Source: Hydractinia symbiolongicarpus
Lineage: Eukaryota > Cnidaria > Hydrozoa > Anthoathecata > Hydractiniidae
Reading direction: 5' to 3'
Length of the DNA: 64,000 nucleotides
NCBI RefSeq assembly: GCF_029227915.1
Contig: NC_079882.1
Location: forward strand, 124,001-188,000
Shown here: positions 12,787-25,700 of the stretch, piece after piece
Layout: every line of letters starts with the position of its first letter
How positions within the stretch are numbered: the first letter of the stretch is position 1
Program-made: the position numbers and the translations under genes
Notes under the pieces: generated by a model
Database searches by the model: none
Told to the model about the DNA's origin: nothing
What the model saw: only the letters and a program-made list of their open reading frames with translations

Positions 12787-15700
12787 GACTATGCCGGCCG
12801 AGTCCGGGATTTACGGGAAATCGCGTGTTTTCGCTTGCCGGCGATGAAACTTCTTTTATTCAGCGTCTCATCAAAAATAAATTTTTTTTGAACACTACAA
12901 GTCTCATGCGTTTTAGTGATGAAAAAATAATTTAAAAAATCGTTCGGGAAATGAGTTTACTCCCTGCGTACCTTCTTTGTATACTTTTGACTATACGGAC
13001 CGACTCCGGGGTTTACGGGAAATCGCGTGTTTTCGTTTGCCGGCGATTAAACTTCTTTTATTCAGTGTCTCATCAAAAATGAAAAAAATTTTGAAAACTA
13101 CAAGTCTCATGCGTTTTAGTGATGAAAAAATAATTTAAAAAATCGTTCCGGGAATGGGTTTACTCCCTGGGTACTTTCTTTGTATACTTTTGACTATACG
13201 GGCCGAGTCCGGGATTTACGGGAAATCGCGGGTTTTCGTTTGCCGGCAATTAAACTTCTTTTATTCACCGTCTCATCAAAAATGAAAACATTTTTGAAAA
13301 CTACAAATCTCATGCGTTTTAGTGATGAAAAAATAATTTAAAAAATCGTTCGGGAAATGAGTTTAGTCCCTGGGTACTTTCTTTGTGTACTTTTGACTAT
13401 GCGGGCCGACTCCGGGGTTCACGGGAAATCGCGGGTTTTCGTTTGCCGGCGATTAAACTTCTTTTATTCAGCGTCTCAAAAAAAAATGAAAACATTTTTT
13501 AAAACTACCAGTCTCATGCGTTTTAGTGATGAAAAAATAATTTAAAAAATCGTTCGGGAAATGAGTTTACTCCCTGCGTACCTTCTTTGTATACTTTTGA
13601 CTATACGGGCCGACTCCGGGGTTTACGGGAAATCGCGTGTTTTCGTTTACCGGCGATTAAACCTCTTTTATTCAGCGTCTCATCAAAAATGAAAATTTTT
13701 TTGAAAACTACAAGTCTCATGCGTTTTAGTGATGAAAAAATAATTTAAAAAATCGTTCGGGATATGAGTTTACTCCCTGGGTACTTTCTCTGTATACTTT
13801 TGACTATACGGGCCGAGTCCGGGATTTGCGGGAAATCGCGGGTTTTCGTTTGCCGGCGATTAAACTTATTTTATCCAGCGTCTCATAAAAAATGAAAACA
13901 TTTTTGAAAACTACAAGTCTCATGCGTTTTACTGGTGAAAAAATAATTTAAAAAATCGTTCGGGAAATGGGTTTACTCCCTGGGTACTTTCTTTGTGTAC
14001 TTTTGACTATACGGGCCGAGTCCGGGATTTACGGGAAATCCCGGGTTTTCGTGTGCCGGCAATTAAACTTCTTCTATTCAGCGTCTCATCAAAAATGAAA
14101 ACATTTTTGAAAACTACAAGTCTCATGCGTTTTAGTGATGAAAAAATAATTTAAAAAATCGTTCAGGAAATGAGTTTACTCCCTGGGTACTTTCTTTGTA
14201 TACCTTTGACTATACGGGCCAAGTCCGGGATTTACGGGAAATCGCGGGTTTTCCTTTGCCGCCGATTAAACTTATTTTATTCAGCGTCTCAAAAAAAATG
14301 AAAACATTTTTGAAAACTACAAGTCTCATGCGTTTTACTGGTGAAAAAATAATTTAAAAAATCGTTCGGGAAATGGGTTTACTCCCTGGGTACTTTCTTT
14401 GTGTACTTTTGACTATACGGGACGAGTCCGGGATTTACGGAAAATCGCGGGTTTTCGTTTGCCGGCAATTAAACTTCTTTTATTCAGCGTCTCATCAAAA
14501 ATGAAAACATTTTTGAAAACTACAAGTCTCATGCGTTTTAGTGATGAAAAAATAATTTAAAAAATCGTTCGGGATATGAGTTTACTCCCTGGGTACTTTC
14601 TCTGTATACTTTTGACTATACGGGCCGAGTCCGGGATTTGCGGGAAATCGCGGGTTTTCGTTTGCCGGCGATTAAACTTATTTTATCCAGCGTCTCATAA
14701 AAAATGAAAACATTTTTGAAAACTACAAGTCTCATGCGTTTTACTGGTGAAAAAATAATTTAAAAAATCGTTCGGGAAATGGGTTTACTCCCTGGGTACT
14801 TTCTTTGTGTACTTTTGACTATACGGGCCGAGTCCGGGATTTACGGGAAATCGCGGGTTTTCGTGTGCCGGCAATTAAACTTCTTCTATTCAGCGTCTCA
14901 TCAAAAATGAAAACATTTTTGAAAACTACAAGTCTCATGCGTTTTAGTGATGAAAAAATAATTTAAAAAATCGTTCAGGAAATGAGTTTACTCCCTGGGT
15001 ACTTTCTTTGTATACCTTTGACTATACGGGCCAAATCCGGGATTTACGGGAAATCGCGGGTTTTCCTTTGCCGCCGATTAAACTTATTTTATTCAGCGTC
15101 TCAAAAAAAATGAAAACATTTTTGAAAACTACAAGTCTCATGCGTTTTACTGGTGAAAAAATAATTTAAAAAATCGTTCGGGAAATGGGTTTACTCCCTG
15201 GGTACTTTCTTTGTGTACTTTTGACTATACGGGACGAGTCCGGGATTTACGGAAAATCGCGGGTTTTCGTTTGCCGGCAATTAAACTTCTTTTATTCAGC
15301 GTCTCATCAAAAATGAAAACATTTTTGAAAACTACAAGTCTCATGGGTTTTAGTGATGAAAAAATAATTTAAAAAATCGTTCAGGAAATGCGTTTACTCC
15401 CTGGGTACTTTCTTTGTAAACTTTTGACTATGCGGGCCGAGTCTGGGATTTACGGGAAATCGCGGGTTTTCGTTTGCCGGCAATTAAACTTCTTTTATTC
15501 AGCGTCTCATCAAAAATGAAAACATTTTTGAAAACTACAAGTCTCATGCGTTTTAGTGATGAAAAAATAATTAAAAAAATCGTTCAGGAAATGAGTTTAC
15601 TCCCTGGGTACTTTCTTTGTATACTTTTGACTATACGGGCCGAGTCCGGGATTTACGGGAAATCGCGGGTTTTCCTTTGCCGCCGATTAAACTTATTTTA

Positions 15701-18700
15701 TTCAGCGTCTCAAAAAAAATGAAAACATTTTTGAAAACTACAAGTCTCATGCGTTTTACTGGTGAAAAAATAATTTAAAAAATCGTTCGGGAAATGGGTT
15801 TACTCCCTGGGTACTTTCTTTGTGTACTTTTGACTATACGGGACGAGTCCGGGATTTACGGAAAATCGCGGGTTTTCGTTTGCCGGCAATTAAACTTCTT
15901 TTATTCAGCGTCTCATCAAAAATGAAAACATTTTTGAAAACTACAAGTCTCATGGGTTTTAGTGATGAAAAAATAATTTAAAAAATCGTTCAGGAAATGC
16001 GTTTACTCCCTGGGTACTTTCTTTGTAAACTTTTGACTATGCGGGCCGAGTCTGGGATTTACGGGAAATCGCGGGTTTTCGTTTGCCGGCAATTAAACTT
16101 CTTTTATTCAGCGTCTCATCAAAAATGAAAACATTTTTGAAAACTACAAGTCTCATGCGTTTTAGTGATGAAAAAAAAATTAAAAAAATCGTTCAGGAAA
16201 TGAGTTTACTCCCTGGGTACTTTCTTTGTATACTTTTGACTATACGGGCCGAGTCCGGGATTTACGGGAAATCGCGGGTTTTCCTTTGCCGGCGATTAAA
16301 CTTCTTTTATTTAGTGTCTCATCAAAAATGAAAACATTTTTTAAAACTACAAGTCTCATGCGTTTTAGTGATGAAAAAATAATTTAAAAAATCGTTCGGG
16401 AAATGAGTTTACTCCCTGCGTACCTTCTTTGTATACTTTTGACTATACGGGCCGACTCCGGGGTTTACGGGAAATTGCGTGTTTTCGTTTACCGGGGATT
16501 AAACCTCTTTTATTCAGCGTCTCATCAAAAATGAAAATTTTTTTGAAAACTACAAGTCTCATGCGTTTTAGTGATGAAAAAATAATTTAAAAAATCGTTC
16601 GGGAAATGAGTTTACTCCCTGGGTACTTTCTTTGTATACTTTTGACTATACAGGTCGAGTCCGGGATTTACGGGAAATCGCGGGTTTTCGTTTGCCGGCG
16701 ATTAAACTTATTTTATTCAGCGTCTCAAAATAACTGAAAACATTTTATAAAACTGCAAGTCTCATGCGTTTTACTGGTGAAAAAATAATTTAAAAAATCG
16801 TTCGGGAAATGGGTTTACTCCCTGGGTACTTTCTTTGTGTACTTTTGACTATACGGGCCGAGTCCGGGATTTACGGAAAATCGCGGGTTTTCGTTTGCCG
16901 GCAATTAAACTTCTTTTATTCAGCGTCTCATCAAAAATGAAAACATTTTTGAAAACTACAAGTCTCATGCGTTTTAGTGATGAAAAAATTATTTAAAAAA
17001 TCGTTCAGGAAATGAGTTTACTCCCTGGGTACTTTTTTTGTAAACTTTTGACTATGCGGGCCGGGTCTGGGATTTACGGGAAATCGCAGGTTTTCGTTTG
17101 CCGGCAATTAAACTTCTTTTATTCAGCGTCTCATCAAAAATGAAAACATTTTTGAAAACTACAAGTCTCATGCGTTTTAGTGATGAAAAAATAATTTAAA
17201 AAATCGTTCAGGAAATGAGTTTACTCCCTGGGTACTTTCTTTGTAAACTTTTGACTATGCCGGCCGAGTCCGGGATTTACAGGAAATCGCGTGTTTTCGT
17301 TTGCTGGCGATTAAACTTCTTTTATTCAGCGTCTCATCAAAAATAATTTTTTTTTGAACACTACAAGTCTCATGCGTTTTAGTGATGAAAAAATAATTTA
17401 AAAAATCGTTCAGGAAATGAGTTTACTCCCTGGGTACTTTCTTTGTGTACTTTTGACTATACGGGCCGACTCCGGGGTTTACGGGAAATCGCGGGTTTTC
17501 GTTTGCCGGCGATTAAACTTCTTTTATTCAGTGTCTCATCCAAAATGAAAACATTTTTTAAAACTACAAGTCTCATGCGTTTTAGTGCTGAAAAAATAAT
17601 TTAAAAAATCGTTCGGGAAATGAGTTTACTCCCTGCGTACCTTCTTTGTATACTTTTGACTATACGGGCCGACTCCGGGGTTTACGTGAAATCGCGTGTT
17701 TTCGTTTACCGGCGACTAAACCTCTTTTATTCAGTGTCTCATCAAAAATGAAAATTTTTTTGAAAACTACAAGTCTCATGCGTTTTAGTGATGAAAAAAT
17801 AATTTAAAAAATCTTTCGGGAAATGAGTTTACTCCCTGGGTACTTTCTCTGTATACTTTTGACTATACGGGCCGAGTCCGGGATTTGCGGGAAATCGCGG
17901 GTTTTCGTTTGCCGGCGATTAAACTTATTTTATTCAGCGTCTCATAAAAAATGAAAACATTTTTGAAAACTACAAGTCTCATGCGTTTTACTGGTGAAAA
18001 AATAATTTAAAAAATCGTTCCGGAAATGGGTTTACTCCCTGGGTACTTTCTTTATATACTTTTGACTATACGGGCCGAGTCCGGGATTTACGGGAAATCG
18101 CGGGTTTTCGTTTGCCGGCAATTAAACTTCTTCTATTCAGCGTCTCATCAAAAATGAAAACATTTTTGAAAACTACAAGTCTCATGCGTTTTATTGATGA
18201 AAAAATTATTTAAAAAATCGTTCAGGAAATGAGTTTACTCCCTGGGTACTTTCTTTGTATACTTTTGACTATACGGGTCGAGTCCGGGATTTACGGGAAA
18301 TCGCGGGTTTTCCTTTGCCGGCGATTAAACTTCTTTTATTCAGTGTCTCATCAAAAATGAAAACATTTTTTAAAACTACCAGTCTCATGCGTTTTAGTGA
18401 TGAAAAAATAATTTAAAAAATCGTTCGGGAAATGAGTTTCCTCCCTGCGTACCTTCTTTGTATACTTTTGACTATACGGGCCGACTCCGCGGTTTACGGG
18501 AAATCGCGTGTTTTCGTTTACCGGCGATTAAACCTCTTTTATTCAGCGTCTCATTAAAAATGAAAATTTTTTTGAAAACTACAAGTCTCATGCGTTTTAG
18601 TGATGAAAAAATAATTTAAAAAATCGTTCGGGATATGAGTTTACTCCCTGGGTACTTTCTTTGTATACTTTTGACTATACAGGGCGAGTCCGGGATTTAC

Positions 18701-20785
18701 GGAAAATCGCGGGTTTTCGTTTGCCGGCAATTAAACTTCTTTTATTCAGCGTCTCATCAAAAATGAAAATATTTTTGAAAACTACAAGTCTCATGCGTTT
18801 TAGTGATGAAAAAATAATTTAAAAAATAGTTCAGGAAATGAGTTTACTCCCTCGGTACTTTCTTTGTAAACTTTTGACTATGCGGGCCGAGTCTGGGATT
18901 TACGGGAAATCGCGGGTTTTCGTTTGCCGGCAATTAAACTTCTTTTATTCAGCGTCTCATCAAAAATGAAAACATTTTTGAAAACTACAAGTCTCATGCG
19001 TTTTAGTGATGAAAAAATAATTTAAAAAATCGTTCGGGAAGTGAGTTTACTCCCTGGGTACTTTCTTTGTATACTTTTGACTATGCCGGCCGAGTCCGGG
19101 ATTTACGGGAAATCGCGTGTTTTCGTTTGCCGCGATTAAACTTCTTTTATTCAGCGTCTCATCAAAAATAAATTTTTTTTTGAACACTACAAGTCTCATG
19201 CGTTTTAGTGATGAAAAATTAATTTAAAAAATCGTTCGAGAAATGAGTTTACTCCCTGGGTACCTTCTTTGTATACTTTTGACTATACGGGCCGACTCCG
19301 GGGTTTACGGGAAATTGCGTGTTTTCGTTTACCGACGATTAAACCTCTTTTATTCAGCGTCTCATCAAAAATGAAATTTTTTTTGAAAACTACAAGTCTC
19401 ATGCGTTTTAGTGATGAAAAAATAATTTAAAAAATCGTTCGGGAAATGAGTTTACTCCCTGGGTACTTTCTTTGTATACTTTTGACTATACAGGCCGAGT
19501 CCGGGATTTACGGGAAATTGCGGGTTTTCGTTTGCCGGCGATTAAACTTATTTTATTCAGCGTCTCAAAAAAAATGAAAACATTTTTGAAAACTACAAGT
19601 CTCATGCGTTTTACTGGTGAAAAAATAATTTAAAAAATTGTTCGGGAAATGGGTTTACTGCCTGGGTACTTTCTTTGTGTACTTTTGACTATACGGGCCG
19701 AGTCCGGGATTTACAAAAAATCGCGGGTTTTCTTTTAACGGCAATTAAACTTCTTTTATTCAGCGTCTCATCAAAAATGAAAACATATTTGAAAACTACA
19801 AGTCTCATGCGTTTTAGTGATGAAAAAATAATTTAAAAAATCGTTCAGGAAATGAGTTTACTCCCTGGGTACTTTTTTTGTAAACTTTTGACTATGCGGG
19901 CCGAGTCTGGGATTTACGGGAAATCGCGGGTTTTCGTTTGCCGGCAATTAAACTTATTTTATTCAGCGTCTCATCAAAAATGAAAACATTTTTAAAAAGT
20001 ACAAGTCTCATGCGTTTTAGTGATGAAAAAATAATTTAAAAAATCGTTCAGGAAATGAGTTTACTCCCTGGGTACTTTCTTTGTAAACTTTTGACTATGC
20101 CGGCCGAGTCCGGGATTTACGGGAAATCGCGTGTTTTCGTTTGCCGGCGATTAAACTTCTTCTATTCAGCGTCTCATCAAAAAAAAATTTTTTTTTGAAC
20201 ACTACAAGTCTCATGCGTTTTAGTGATGAAAAAATAATTTAAAAAATCGTTCAGGAAATGAGTTTACTCCCTGGGTACTTTCTTTGTAAACTTTTGACTA
20301 TGCCGGCCGAGTCCGGGATTTACGGGAAATCGCGTGTTTTCGTTTGCCGGCGATTAAACTTCTTTTATTCAGCGTCTCATCAAAAATAAATTTTTTTTTG
20401 AACACTACAAGTCCCATGCGTTTTAGTGATGAAAAAATAATTTAAAAAATCGTTCAGGAAATGAGTTTACTCCCTGGGTACTTTCTTTGTATACTTTTGA
20501 CTATACGGGCCGAGTACGGGATTTACAAGAAATCGCGTGTTTTCGTTTGCCGGCGATTAAACTTCCTTTTTTCAGCGTCTCATCAAAAATGAAAACAATT
20601 TTGAAAACTACAAGTCTCATGCGTTTTAGTGATGAAAAAATAATTTAAAAAATCGTTCAGGAAATGAGTTTACTCCCTGGGTACTTTCTTTGTAAACTTT
20701 TGACTATGCCGGCCGAGTCCGGGATTTACGGGAAATCGCGTGTTTTCGTTTGCCGGCGATGAAACTTCTTTTATTCAGCGTCTCA
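12787..20785. repeat. Block B: long-range copy of block A
   Basis: It begins with the same CGCTTGCCGGCGATGAAAC P monomer as position 1. It follows the order of block A with offsets 12,786, 12,583, 14,207, 12,990 and about 12,178. Every step between offsets is close to a whole number of monomers: minus 1, plus 8, minus 6 and minus 4. It ends near 20,785, where the P monomer (GCGATGAAAC, starting 20,702) switches to a body with ACAAATCTCATGC. This stepwise register is what unequal exchange in phase would leave. Confidence 0.8.
13599..15222. repeat. Eight monomers present in block B and absent from block A, with an internal 4-mer doubling
   Basis: Block A passes directly from its T monomer (812) to W (1,016). 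In block B the equivalent T (13,395) and W (15,223) are separated by 1,624 bp, exactly eight monomers. Four of these are a tandem doubling: S (TTTGCGGG, TTATCCAGCG) at 13,802 and 14,614, and W at 14,411 and 15,223, each 812 bp apart. The copies differ at CCAAGTCC (14.2 kb) against CCAAATCC (15.0 kb). Confidence 0.8.
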
Positions 20786-22732
20786 TCAAAAATGAAAACA
20801 TTTTTGAAAACTACAAATCTCATGCTTTTTAGTGATGAAAAAATAATTTAAAAAATCGTTCGGGAAATGAGTTTAGTCCCTGGGTACTTTCTTTGTGTAC
20901 TTTTGACTATACGGGCCGACTCCGGGGTTTACGGGAAATCGCGGGTTTTCGTTTGCCGGCGATTAAACTTCTTTTATTCAGTGTCTCATCAAAAATGAAA
21001 ACATTTTTTAAAACTACAAGTCTCATGCGTTTTAGTGATGAAAAAATAATTTAAAAAATCGTTCGGGAAATGAGTTTACTCCCTGCGTACCTTCTTTGTA
21101 TACTTTTGACTATACGGGCCGACTCCGGGGTTTACGGGAAATCGCGTGTTTTCGTTTGCCGGCGATTAAACTTCTTTTATTCAGCGTCTCAAAAAAAAAT
21201 GAAAACATTTTTGAAAACTACAAGTCTCATGCGTTTTACTGGTGAAGAAATAATTTAAAAAATCGTTCGGGAAATGGGTTTACTCCCTGAGGACTTTCTT
21301 TGTGTACTTTTGACTATACAGGCCGAGTCCGGGATTTACGGGAAATCGCGGGTTTTCGTTTGCCGGCGATTAAACTTATTTTATTCAGCGTCTCAAAAAA
21401 AATGACAACATTTTTGAAAACTACAAGTCTCATGCGTTTTACTGGTGAAAAAATAATTTAAAAAATCGTTCGGCAAATGGGTTTACTCCCTGGGTACTTT
21501 CTTTGTGTACTTTTGACTATACGGGCCGAGTCCGGGATTTACGGAAAATCGCGGGTTTTCGTTTGCCGGCAATTAAACTTCTTTTATTCAGCGTCTCATC
21601 AAAAATGAAAATATTTTTGAAAACTACAAGTCTCATGCGTTTTAGTGATGAAAAAATAATTTAAAAAATCGTTCAGGAAATGAGTTTACTCCCTGGGTAC
21701 TTTCTTTGTAAACTTTTGACTATGCGGGCCGAGTCTGGGATTTACGGGAAATCGCGGGTTTTCGTTTGCCGGCAATTAAACTTCTTTTATTCAGCGTCTC
21801 ATCAAAAATGAAAACCTTTTTGAAAACTACAAGTCTCATGCGTTTTAGTGATGAAAAAATAATTTAAAAAATCGTTCGGGAAATGAGTTTACTCCCTGGG
21901 TACTTTCTTTGTATACTTTTGACTATGCCGGCCGAGTCCGGGATTTACGGAAAATCGCGGGTTTTCGTTCGCCGGCAATTAAACTTCTTTTATTCAGCGT
22001 CTCATCAAAAATGAAAATATTTTTGAAAACTACAAGTCTCATGCGTTTTAGTGATGAAAAAATAATTTAAAAAATCGTTCAGGAAATGAGTTTACTCCCT
22101 GGGTACTTTCTTTGTATACTTTTGACTATGCCGGCCGAGTCCGGGATTTACGGGAAATCGCGTGTTTTCGTTTGCCGGCGATTAAACTTCTTTTATTCAG
22201 CGTCTCATCAAAAATAATTTTTTTTTTGAACACTACAAGTCTCGTGCGTTTTAGTGATGAAAAATTAATTTAAAAAATCGTTCGGGAAATGAGTTTACTC
22301 CCTGGGTACCTTCTTTGTATACTTTTGACTATACGGGCCGACTCCGGGGTTTACGGGAAATTGCGTGTTTTCGTTTACCGGCGATTAAACCTCTTTTATT
22401 CAGCGTCTCATCAAAAATGAAAATTTTTTTGAAAACTACAAGTCTCATGCGTTTTAGTGATGAAAAAATAATTTAAAAAATCGTTCGGGAAATGAGTTTA
22501 CTCCCTGGGTACTTTCTTTGTATACTTTTGACTATACAGGCCGAGTCCGGGATTTACGGGAAATTGCGGGTTTTCGTTTGCCGGCGATTAAACTTATTTT
22601 ATTCAGCGTCTCAAAAAAAATGAAAACATTTTTGAAAACTACAAGTCTCATGCGTTTTACTGGTGAAAAAATAATTTAAAAAATCGTTCCGGGAATGGGT
22701 TTACTCCCTGGGTACTTTCTTTGTATACTTTT
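20786..22732. repeat. Mosaic linker between blocks B and C
   Basis: About ten monomers join pieces seen elsewhere. Positions 21.2-21.7 kb, with the CTGAGGACTTTC tail and AAAATGACAACATT, match 9.6-10.1 kb at an offset of 11,570. Positions 21.7-22.4 kb, including TCTCGTGCG at about 22,242, resemble the U/Q/P/R run after 18.7 kb and the TCTCGTGCG monomers near 34.4 and 37.4 kb. One monomer has GGTGAAGAAATAATT, a rare change in the conserved AT block. No gene is present. Confidence 0.7.
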
Positions 22733-25700
22733 GACTATACGGGCCGAGTCTGGGATTTACGGGAAATCGCGTGTTTTCGTTTGCCGGCAATTAAACTTCT
22801 TTTATTCACCGTCTCATCAAAAATGAAAACATTTTTGAAAACTACAAGTCTCATGCGTTTTAGTGATGAAAAAATAATTTAAAAAATCGTTCGGGATATG
22901 AGTTTACTCCCTGGGTACTTTCTCTGTATACTTTTGACTATACGGGCCGAGTCCGGGATTTACGGGAAATCGCGTGTTTTCGTTTGCCGGCGATTAAACT
23001 TATTTTATCCAGCGTCTCATAAAAAATGAAAACATTTTTGAAAACTACAAGTCTCATGCGTTTTACTGGTGAAAAAATAATTTAAAAAATCGTTCCGGAA
23101 ATGGGTTTACTCCCTGGGTACTTTCTTTATATACCTTTGACTATACGGGCCGAGTCCGGGATTTACGGGAAATCGCGGGTTTTCGTGTGCCGGCAATTAA
23201 ACTTCTTCTATTCAGCGTCTCATCAAAAATGAAAACATTTTTGAAAACTACAAGTCTCATGCGTTTTAGTGATGAAAAAATAATTTAAAAAATCGTTCAG
23301 GAAATGCGTTTACTCCCTGGGTACTTTCTTTGTAAACTTTTGACTATGCGGGCTGAGTCTGGGATTTACGGGAAATCGCGGGTTTTCGTTTGCCGGCAAT
23401 TAAACTTCTTTTATTCAGCGTCTCATCAAAAATGAAAACATTTTTGAAAACTACAAGTCTCATGCGTTTTAGTGATGAAAAAATAATTAAAAAAATCGTT
23501 CAGGAAATGAGTTTACTCCCTGGGTACTTTCTTTGTATACTTTTGACTATACGGGCCGAGTCCGGGATTTACGGGAAATCGCGGGTTTTCCTTTGCCGGC
23601 GATTAAACTTCTTTTATTCAGTGTCTCATCAAAAATGAAAACATTTTTTAAAACTACAAGTCTAATGCGTTTTAGTGATGAAAAAATAATTTAAAAAATC
23701 GTTCGGGAAATGAGTTTACTCCCTGCGTACCTTCTTTGTATACTTTTGACTATACGGGCCGACTCCGGGGTTTACGGGAAATTGCGTGTTTTCGTTTACC
23801 GGGGATTAAACCTCTTTTATTCAGCGTCTCATCAAAAATGAAAATTTTTTTGAAAACTACAAGTCTCATGCGTTTTAGTGATGAAAAAATAATTTAAAAA
23901 ATCGTTCGGGAAATGAGTTTACTCCCTGGGTACTTTCTTTGTATACTTTTGACTATACAGGTCGAGTCCGGGATTTACGGGAAATCGCGGGTTTTCGTTT
24001 GCCGGCGATTAAACTTATTTTATTCAGCGTCTCAAAATAACTGAAAACATTTTTTAAAACTGCAAGTCTCATGCGTTTTACTGGTGAAAAAATAATTTAA
24101 AAAATCGTTCGGGAAATGGGTTTACTCCCTGGGTACTTCCTTTGTGTACTTTTGACTATACGGGCCGAGTCCGGGATTTACGGAAAATCGCGGGTTTTCG
24201 TTTGCCGGCAATTAAACTTCTTTTATTCAGCGTCTCATCAAAAATGAAAACATTTTTGAAAACTACAAGTCTCATGCGTTTTAGTGATGAAAAAATTATT
24301 TAAAAAATCGTTCAGGAAGTGAGTTTACTCCCTGGGTACTTTTTTTGTAAACTTTTGACTATGCGGGCCGGGTCTGGGATTTTCGGGAAATCGCGGGTTT
24401 TCGTTTGCCGGCAATTAAACTTCTTTTATTCAGCGTCTCATCAAAAATGAAAACATTTTTGAAAACTACAAGTCTCATGCGTTTTAGTGATGAAAAAATA
24501 ATTTAAAAAATCGTTCAGGAAATGAGTTTACTCCCTGGGTACTTTCTTTGTAAACTTTTGACTATGCCGGCCGAGTCCGGGATTTACAGGAAATCGCGTG
24601 TTTTCGTTTGCTGGCGATTAAACTTCTTTTATTCAGCGTCTCATCAAAAATGAAAACATTTTTGAAAACTACAAGTCTCATGCGTTTTAGTGATGAAAAA
24701 ATTATTTAAAAAATCGTTCAGGAAATGAGTTGACTCCCTGGGTACTTTCTCTGTATACTTTTGACTATACGGGCCGAGTCTGGGATTTGCGGGAAATCGC
24801 GGGTTTTCGTTTGCCGGCGATTAAACTTATTTTATTCAGCGTCTCATAAAAAATGAAAACATTTTTGAAAACTACAAGTCTCATGCGTTTTACTGGTGAA
24901 AAAATAATTTAAAAAATCGTTCCGGAAATGGGTTTACTCCCTGGGTACTTTCTTTATATACTTTTGACTATACGGGCCGAGTCCGGGATTTACGGGAAAT
25001 CGCGGGTTTTCGTTTGCCGGCAATTAAACTTCTTCTATTCAGCGTCTCATCAAAAATGAAAACATTTTTGAAAACTACAAGTCTCATGCGTTTTATTGAT
25101 GAAAAAATAATTTAAAAAATCGTTCAGGAAATGAGTTTACTCCCTGGGTACTTTCTTTGTATACTTTTGACTATACGGGTCGAGTCCGGGATTTACGGGA
25201 AATCGCGGGTTTTCCTTTGCCGGCGATTAAACTTCTTTTATTCAGTGTCTCATCAAAAATGAAAACATTTTTTAAAACTACCAGTCTCATGCGTTTTAGT
25301 GATGAAAAAATAATTTAAAAAATCGTTCGGGAAATGAGTTTACTTCCTGCGTACCTTCTTTGTATACTTTTGACTATACGGGCCGACTCCGCGGTTTACG
25401 GGAAATCGCGTGTTTTCGTTTACCGGCGATTAAACCTCTTTTATTCAGCGTCTCATCAAAAATGAAAATTTTTTTGAAAACTACAAGTCTCATGCGTTTT
25501 AGTAATGAAAAAATAATTTAAAAAATCGTTCGGGATATGAGTTTACTCCCTGGGTACTTTCTTTGTATACTTTTGACTATACAGGCCGAGTCCGGGATTT
25601 ACGGGAAATCGCGGGTTTTCGTTTGCCGGCGATTAAACTTATTTTATTCAGCGTCTCAAAAAAAATAAAACATTTTTGAAAACTACAAGTCTCATGCGTT

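Noticed and set aside
15474-15722. 82-codon open frames crossing a monomer boundary (also at 1,267, 16,083, 23,390, 35,150 and 38,183)
   Set aside because: They arise where ATTTAAAAAATC has become ATTAAAAAAATC or ATTGAAAAAATC, removing one stop codon. The 203-bp unit shifts frame at each copy, and there is no coding signature beyond the repeat.
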